In this document: positions 7,706 to 10,796 of the stretch, in pieces
How the letters are laid out: every line of letters begins with the position of its first letter
Numbering within the stretch: the first letter of the stretch is position 1
Source: Oscillospiraceae bacterium
Lineage (GTDB): Bacteria > Bacillota > Clostridia > Oscillospirales > Oscillospiraceae
DNA: 10,796 nucleotides
Assembly (NCBI GenBank): GCA_017405545.1
Contig: JAFRAF010000055.1
Location: 1 to 10,796 of the forward strand
Direction: 5' to 3'
The notes under the pieces: model-generated
Told to the model about the DNA's origin: nothing
Database searches by the model: none
What the model saw: the letters and a program-made list of their open reading frames with translations, nothing else
Made by a program: the position numbers and the translations under genes

Positions 7706-8422
7706 ATGAAAGTCCTTGGGATCATATTAGTTCTGCTTGTCCTGTTGGCGCTTGTCCGGCTGGGATGTATAGTTGAATACTCGGATCAGGGCCTTGTCCT
7801 CTTTGCGCGGGCAGGACCGGTGAAGATAAAACTGATCCCGTCAAAGCGAAAGCATAAATCCGAAAAAAAGCTTAAAAAGGAAAAAGCGAAAGCGGCCGAG
7901 AAACATAGGTTCAAGGCCGAAAAAGCCCGAAAAAAAAGAGAAGAAAAGGAAAAGCTGAGCCCGGAGGAGAAAAAGGCGAAGCGCGGCGGGACCGTCGAGT
8001 TGGTAAAAAAGATGCTGCCGCCCGTTCTCAAGGCTCTGGGCAGGCTGAGAAGGAAGCTGAGCATAGAGCATGTGACGCTGTATCTGACAGTGGCCGGTAA
8101 GGACCCCTTCGACACGGCGAACCTGTACTGGAAGGCCGGCACGGCCATGGGCTCGCTGGTATCTGCCCTTGAAAACTGCTTTGATATCAAAGACAGAGAT
8201 ATGGGTACAGCCGTTAGCTTCACTGAGGATAAGACAAGGGTCTATGCCTACGCCAGCATAAGGTACAGGCTCTGGGAGCTTATATATATAGCCGGCGGGT
8301 TGGGTATAAGCTATCTGAAAGTTAACAGATTGATCAAAAAAGGAAAGGCGGAGAAAAATGGACAGACATCCAATAGGCGAACTGATGGAAACGACTCTTT
8401 TGAAAATAAGAGAGCTGGTTGA
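7706..8422 (+). CDS. DUF2953 family membrane-anchored protein (YtfI-like)
   Basis: A 238-residue protein of unknown function. Seen: an N-terminal hydrophobic segment (about residues 3-20, LGIILVLLVLLALVRLG) likely to be a membrane anchor, then a short beta-like stretch with ARAGPVKIKLIPSKRK, then about 48 residues (46-93) made almost entirely of K, E, A and R, predicted helical or coiled. A conserved-looking C-terminal half follows with AGKDPFDTANLYWKAGTAMGSLVSALENCF and an amphipathic or hydrophobic region near 186-205. The kin(D)-P-x-x-TA-x-x-Y-G/K-A pattern and the position directly before ytfJ match DUF2953, known as ytfI next to ytfJ in Bacillus. AGGAGG at 7691-7696 with a nine-base spacer supports the ATG. 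Its last 21 residues overlap ytfJ in another frame. The function is not known. Confidence 0.85.
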   Translation: MKVLGIILVLLVLLALVRLGCIVEYSDQGLVLFARAGPVKIKLIPSKRKHKSEKKLKKEKAKAAEKHRFKAEKARKKREEKEKLSPEEKKAKRGGTVELVKKMLPPVLKALGRLRRKLSIEHVTLYLTVAGKDPFDTANLYWKAGTAMGSLVSALENCFDIKDRDMGTAVSFTEDKTRVYAYASIRYRLWELIYIAGGLGISYLKVNRLIKKGKAEKNGQTSNRRTDGNDSFENKRAG

Positions 8423-8765
8423 TGCCAATACAATAGTCGGACAGCCGATTACCACAGCTGACGGGACTGTGCTTGTGCCCGTATCTGAGGTGAGCGTGGG
8501 CTTTGGCTGCGGGGGCTCCGATTTCCAGACCAGGTCCGGCCCCGGTAATAATTTCGGCGGAGGCGGAGGAGCCGGAGTGAAAATATATCCCGTGGCTTTC
8601 CTCGCGATCAGGGACGGAAATGTCCGGGTCATAAATCTCGGCGCTCCTCCCGCGAACACAGTCGACCGCATAGTTGACGCCGCTCCCGAGGTTATCGACA
8701 AGGTCAGCGCCCTTATCAACAAGAACAAAAAGGACAAGGAGTATTCCTCTTTTGAAGAGGAGTAA
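8358..8765 (+). CDS. ytfJ: GerW family protein YtfJ
   Basis: A 135-residue member of the YtfJ/GerW family. In Bacillus subtilis the homologue is a spore protein that helps germination; many Clostridia carry it. Seen: the N-terminal HPIGELMETTLLKIRELVDANTIVGQPI (residues 4-31), then DGTVLVPVSEVSVGFGCGGSDF (35-56), a glycine-rich loop GPGNNFGGGGGAG (61-73), and VKIYPVAFLAIRDGNVRVINL, which are the conserved family blocks; the C-terminus is lysine- and acid-rich. The start at 8358 is fixed by the family-typical N-terminus and by GGAG at 8350-8353. It lies 65 bases inside the end of the DUF2953 gene, so coupled translation is likely. A cysteine (Cys51) interrupts the usual small residues of the GFxxGG block. 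Confidence 0.93.
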   Translation: MDRHPIGELMETTLLKIRELVDANTIVGQPITTADGTVLVPVSEVSVGFGCGGSDFQTRSGPGNNFGGGGGAGVKIYPVAFLAIRDGNVRVINLGAPPANTVDRIVDAAPEVIDKVSALINKNKKDKEYSSFEEE

Positions 8766-8771
8766 TAAGCC

Positions 8772-8797
8772 TGTCATATAGTGCGGAAGCACTGACA
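8772..8797 (+). repeat. Hairpin with GGAA tetraloop after ytfJ
   Basis: TGTCA at 8772-8776 pairs with TGACA at 8793-8797, and inside it GTGC (8781-8784) pairs with GCAC (8789-8792) closed by a GGAA loop of the GNRA class. TATA (8777-8780) bulges out on one side. It begins six bases after the ytfJ stop. No T-tract follows, so it is not an ordinary terminator; it may protect the 3' end of the message. Confidence 0.4.
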
Positions 8798-8801
8798 ATA
8801 A

Positions 8802-8848
8802 TAAGCACTGCCTCTCATTTATCAAAGGTGGTGCTTAATTGTTGATTT
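8802..8848 (+). terminator. Probable intrinsic terminator of the scpA-ytfJ run
   Basis: Bases 8802-8813 pair with 8826-8837 over 12 positions (ten Watson-Crick, two G-T) around a 12-base loop. The lower stem is TAAGCAC with GTGCTTA. The T-rich stretch ATTGTTGATTT follows to 8848. Position, stem and T-rich end fit a terminator of moderate strength separating ytfJ from rluB. The large loop makes it imperfect. Confidence 0.5.
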
Positions 8849-8867
8849 CATGGTTAAGGTCGCAGTG

Positions 8868-8905
8868 CGGGCTTTTCGGTAAGTATGATTAATTTACAGA
8901 GCCCG
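8868..8905 (+). repeat. Long-range inverted repeat upstream of rluB
   Basis: CGGGCT at 8868-8873 pairs with AGCCCG at 8900-8905. Inside it GTAAG (8879-8883) can pair with TTTAC (8893-8897), including one G-T. TATGAT at 8884-8889, a reasonable -10 hexamer without a matching -35, lies in the loop. It could be a structured rluB leader or chance pairing. Confidence 0.3.
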
Positions 8906-8939
8906 GACTTGTACGTGACTATTGACAGCGGTGAAGAAC

Positions 8940-9647
8940 ATGGAAGAGAGACTGCAGAAGATAATATCCGCCAGCGGAGCGGCCTCACGGCGTGCAGCGG
9001 AAGAGCTGATAAAAAACGGGCGTGTGACTGTCAACGGCCTTGTCGCCAGTCTTGGCGACAAGGCGGATCCGGAGCATGACAGCATAGAACTGGATGGAAA
9101 GGCCCTGCCGGGAAAGGCGGACCATATTTACATAATGCTCAACAAGCCCCGGGGCTATGTGACGACGACACCGGACGAATTCGGCCGCCCCACGGTCATG
9201 GAGCTGGTGGACGCAGGTAAACGTGTATACCCGGTGGGCAGGCTGGACATGGATTCCGAGGGACTTCTGCTGCTGACAAATGACGGGGATTTCCACATGG
9301 CTGTGACACACCCGTCAAGAGAGAAGGAGAAGACGTACGTTGTGCATGTAAGCGGCAATGTGCCCGGCGCGCTTGATCGTCTGAGACAGCCCTTTGAGCT
9401 GGACGGCTACATAACAAAACCCGCGAAGGTAGAGCTTGCAGAGAACAGGGACGATGTGCTGATAATAAGCATACATGAGGGCCGCAAACGACAGATAAGG
9501 CGCATTTGCGCCATCTGCGGCCTGGAGGTGAAGAAGCTGTGCAGGGTTAGTATAGGCCCTGTAAAGCTGGGCGATTTGCAGAGCGGCCACTGGCGTTATC
9601 TCACAAATGCTGAAATAAATGCGTTAACGGCGGATAAAAGAGGTTAA
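8940..9647 (+). CDS. rluB: 23S rRNA pseudouridine synthase, RsuA/RluB family
   Basis: Enzymes of this family convert specific uridines of ribosomal RNA to pseudouridine; the RluB branch acts on helix 89-93 of 23S rRNA. The protein is 235 residues from this start. Seen: an N-terminal S4 RNA-binding domain MEERLQKIISASGAASRRAAEELI with VTVNG (1-33), then HIYIMLNKPRGYVTT at 62-76, the catalytic motif GRLDMDSEGLLLLTNDG with nucleophile Asp103, EKTYVVHV at 130-137 and GRKRQIRR at 181-188 near the C-terminus. ATG 8940 is chosen because the S4 domain starts there and GGTGA (8930-8934) lies five bases upstream; in-frame GTG 8931 and TTG 8922 would add only 3 or 6 residues. RsuA could be confused with RluB; the Firmicute context next to scpAB favours RluB. 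Confidence 0.93.
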   Translation: MEERLQKIISASGAASRRAAEELIKNGRVTVNGLVASLGDKADPEHDSIELDGKALPGKADHIYIMLNKPRGYVTTTPDEFGRPTVMELVDAGKRVYPVGRLDMDSEGLLLLTNDGDFHMAVTHPSREKEKTYVVHVSGNVPGALDRLRQPFELDGYITKPAKVELAENRDDVLIISIHEGRKRQIRRICAICGLEVKKLCRVSIGPVKLGDLQSGHWRYLTNAEINALTADKRG

Positions 9648-9648
9648 A

Positions 9649-9687
9649 TTTGAAAAAAAAGCATTTATATCTTGCATTTTTTTCAAA
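9649..9687 (+). terminator. A/T-rich inverted repeat after rluB, possible terminator
   Basis: Bases 9649-9662 pair with 9674-9687: TTTG plus seven A's on one side and seven T's plus CAAA on the other, then one A-A mismatch and a GC closing pair around an 11-base loop. It starts two bases after the rluB stop. An A-run, short stem and T-run is the layout of a bidirectional terminator, but the GC part of the stem is only two to three pairs long, so the efficiency is uncertain. Confidence 0.45.
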
Positions 9688-9699
9688 AGAGAGTATTAT
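9672..9699 (+). promoter_or_regulatory. Weak candidate promoter upstream of the rpiR-type gene
   Basis: TTGCAT (9672-9677) and TATTAT (9694-9699) are 16 bases apart in a very A/T-rich stretch (9690-9725), which contrasts with the surrounding GC-rich DNA. A second TATTATA occurs at 9707-9713. In such A/T-rich sequence chance matches are common. Confidence 0.25.
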
Positions 9700-9741
9700 A
9701 TAAAATTATTATAAAGCAATTATTTCGGCAGCTCATAATGC

Positions 9742-9761
9742 GTTCAGAAAATTATTTGAAC
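9742..9761 (+). promoter_or_regulatory. 20-base palindrome, candidate operator of the RpiR-type regulator
   Basis: GTTCA at 9742-9746 mirrors TGAAC at 9757-9761, and the inner ten bases are also mostly symmetrical: eight of ten half-site positions match overall. It lies 107 bases before the regulator start. MurR/RpiR proteins bind DNA as dimers at palindromes and often control their own gene, so an autoregulatory operator is a reasonable guess. No consensus was matched. Confidence 0.4.
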
Positions 9762-9806
9762 AATTCGGGCGGAGTATAGCGGATAATTAATGCATCATAA
9801 AGCGCC

Positions 9807-9835
9807 GCTGGGGGAATGATTCCCCGACCCGCAGC
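9807..9835 (+). promoter_or_regulatory. Leader hairpin before the RpiR-type gene
   Basis: GGGGAA at 9811-9816 pairs with TTCCCC at 9820-9825 around a TGA triloop, and GCTG at 9807-9810 pairs with CAGC at 9832-9835, leaving a six-base bulge on the 3' side. It ends 21 bases before the Shine-Dalgarno sequence at 9857 and has no T-tract. It may shape or stabilise the 5' leader. Confidence 0.35.
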
Positions 9836-9868
9836 CAGGTATGTAAAGATGATAACGGAGGGAAGACA

Positions 9869-10732
9869 GTGGAAAACGATGTATTGAGCGCCATAGAGGC
9901 TGCATCGGGCAGCTTTTCAAAAAGTCAGCGGCTCATCGCCGAATATATCTCAAAAAACTATGACAAGGCCGCATTTATGACGGCCGGCAAGTTGGGCAGA
10001 GCCATAGGGGTGAGCGAATCCACGGTTGTGCGCTTTGCTGCGGATCTGGGTTACGACGGTTATCCCGAGATGCGTAAAGCCCTGCAGGAGCTTATCAAAA
10101 ACAGACTCACCTTTGTCCAGCGTATAGAGGTATCAAAGGATCTGCTGGAGAGCACGGATCTGCCCTCAGCGGTGCTCCATGCCGATATAGAAAAGCTCAA
10201 ATGTACTCTTGACGAGCTGGACAGAGACGACTTTAACAAGGCAGTGGATGTGATAACCGGCGCGAGAAACATATATGTGCTGGGCATGCGTTCCTCCGCG
10301 GCCCTCGCGACATTTTTGAGCTTTTATCTGAATCTGCTGTTCCCGGGAGTCATTCTTGTAAGCGGGAATGTGGCCGGTGATATTTTTGAACAGATACTGA
10401 GAGTGGGCAAAGAGGATGTTTTCATCGGGATAAGCTTTCCCAGGTATTCAAAGCGCACTTTAAAAGCCATGGAATACGCCGGGGACAGAGGGGCCACCGT
10501 TATAGGCATAACGGACAACAAGAACTCCTTTGTGGCGGAGCACTCCGATATAAAGCTCTGCGCGAAGAGCGATATGGTATCCTTCCTGGACTCCCTTGTG
10601 GCGCCCATGAGCCTCATAAATGCCCTGATACTGGCCCTGTCCGAGAAGACCGGGGACGACATATCCAAGAGCTTTGCCAGGCTCGAGGACATCTGGGCGG
10701 AGGACCAGGTGTATGAGACCAATGGACAGTGA
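9869..10732 (+). CDS. MurR/RpiR family transcriptional regulator (HTH + SIS domain)
   Basis: A 287-residue DNA-binding regulator. Seen: an N-terminal RpiR-type helix-turn-helix (about 1-77) with SKSQRLIAEYISKNYDKAAFMTAGKLGRAIGVSESTVVRFAADLGYDGYPEMRKAL (cited as 18-72), a linker, then a SIS sugar-phosphate-binding domain (about 122-260) containing ARNIYVLGMRSSAALATFLSFYL, DVFIGISFPRYSKRTLKAMEYA and GATVIGITDN. Family members sense phosphosugars or amino-sugar phosphates and repress or activate catabolic genes. No sugar gene is in the window, so the ligand is unknown. The start is GTG at 9869, six bases after GGAGGG (9857-9862). The 221-base gap upstream carries regulatory-looking sequence. The end overlaps the next gene by 20 bases, suggesting a joint transcript with a flavoenzyme. 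Confidence 0.93.
   Translation: MENDVLSAIEAASGSFSKSQRLIAEYISKNYDKAAFMTAGKLGRAIGVSESTVVRFAADLGYDGYPEMRKALQELIKNRLTFVQRIEVSKDLLESTDLPSAVLHADIEKLKCTLDELDRDDFNKAVDVITGARNIYVLGMRSSAALATFLSFYLNLLFPGVILVSGNVAGDIFEQILRVGKEDVFIGISFPRYSKRTLKAMEYAGDRGATVIGITDNKNSFVAEHSDIKLCAKSDMVSFLDSLVAPMSLINALILALSEKTGDDISKSFARLEDIWAEDQVYETNGQ
10699..10703 (+). promoter_or_regulatory. Ribosome binding site deciding the start of the flavoprotein gene
   Basis: GGAGG is nine bases before ATG 10713 and 18 before the in-frame ATG 10722. The spacing favours 10713, which adds only MRP before MDSDLCVVGGG. Confidence 0.55.
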
Positions 10733-10796
10733 CCTCTGCGTCGTTGGCGGAGGCGCGGCGGGGCTTATGGCCGCCGCCACCGCAGCGGGGCGGGGC
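10713..10796 (+). CDS. NAD(P)/FAD-dependent oxidoreductase, HI0933/BaiN type (3' end outside window)
   Basis: Only the first 28 residues are visible. They read a short N-terminus followed by DLCVVGGGAAGLMAAATAA, the dinucleotide-binding Rossmann fingerprint (GGGAAG with small residues after) found at the start of FAD flavoproteins. The LMAA pattern right after GGGAAG is typical of the HI0933-like family to which BaiN belongs. The reaction of most members is unknown. The gene overlaps the regulator's last 20 bases, so both are likely translated from one message. The family choice is from a short motif and from the usual presence of such a gene near rluB, cmk and ispH in Clostridia; another FAD enzyme is possible. 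Confidence 0.75.
   Translation, partial: MRPMDSDLCVVGGGAAGLMAAATAAGRG

Noticed and set aside
7841..8737. A 298-codon open frame on the - strand over the DUF2953 gene and ytfJ
   Set aside because: It is antisense to two supported genes, its translation is low-complexity (F, L, S, R) from the lysine-rich segment, and it has no ribosome binding site.
8885..9079. A 64-codon + strand frame overlapping the start of rluB
   Set aside because: It has no ribosome binding site and runs out of frame over the conserved S4 domain of rluB.
1..10796. Mobile element, CRISPR array, toxin-antitoxin, tRNA or defence system
   Set aside because: No transposase, integrase, regularly spaced repeats, tRNA-like cloverleaf or defence-type domain was seen; gene content is conserved housekeeping throughout.

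Overview
The window looks like a chromosomal housekeeping segment of a Firmicute, most likely a moderately GC-rich Clostridia (Oscillospirales-type) bacterium. The gene order tig-clpP-clpX-lon-ysxC followed by scpA-scpB-DUF2953-ytfJ-rluB is characteristic of Firmicutes. Genes start from strong AGGAGG-type ribosome binding sites. Isoleucine is often coded by ATA and arginine by AGA/AGG despite a fairly high GC content. All thirteen supported genes are on the + strand. The taxonomic placement is inference.

Left part (1-5679), protein quality control: the C-terminus of trigger factor (cut by the window edge), ClpP peptidase, ClpX unfoldase and Lon protease, then the ribosome-assembly GTPase YsxC/EngB, whose start overlaps the lon stop. 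ClpX feeds substrates to ClpP, Lon degrades misfolded and regulatory proteins on its own, and trigger factor folds nascent chains at the ribosome exit. The 188-base tig-clpP gap and the 199-base clpX-lon gap hold inverted repeats but no gene.

Middle part (5676-8765): a tightly packed run made of a small membrane-embedded site-2-protease-like metallopeptidase, the condensin partners ScpA and ScpB (which work with Smc in chromosome segregation), a DUF2953 membrane-anchored protein with a long lysine-rich segment, and YtfJ/GerW, a protein tied to spore germination in Bacillus. Several neighbours overlap, so translational coupling is likely. The DUF2953/ytfJ overlap is unusually long at 65 bases.

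Right part (8766-10796): a 174-base gap with three predicted hairpins, the pseudouridine synthase RluB, then an AT-rich 221-base gap with a terminator-like repeat, a 20-base palindrome and a stable leader hairpin. This gap precedes a MurR/RpiR-type regulator (HTH plus SIS domain). The regulator overlaps the start of a flavin-dependent oxidoreductase of the HI0933/BaiN type, which runs off the window.

I saw no RNA gene, insertion sequence, CRISPR array, prophage or defence system. The coding content is conserved and ordinary. What deserves a second look is in the non-coding gaps, the overlaps and the gene order around ytfJ-rluB-rpiR.
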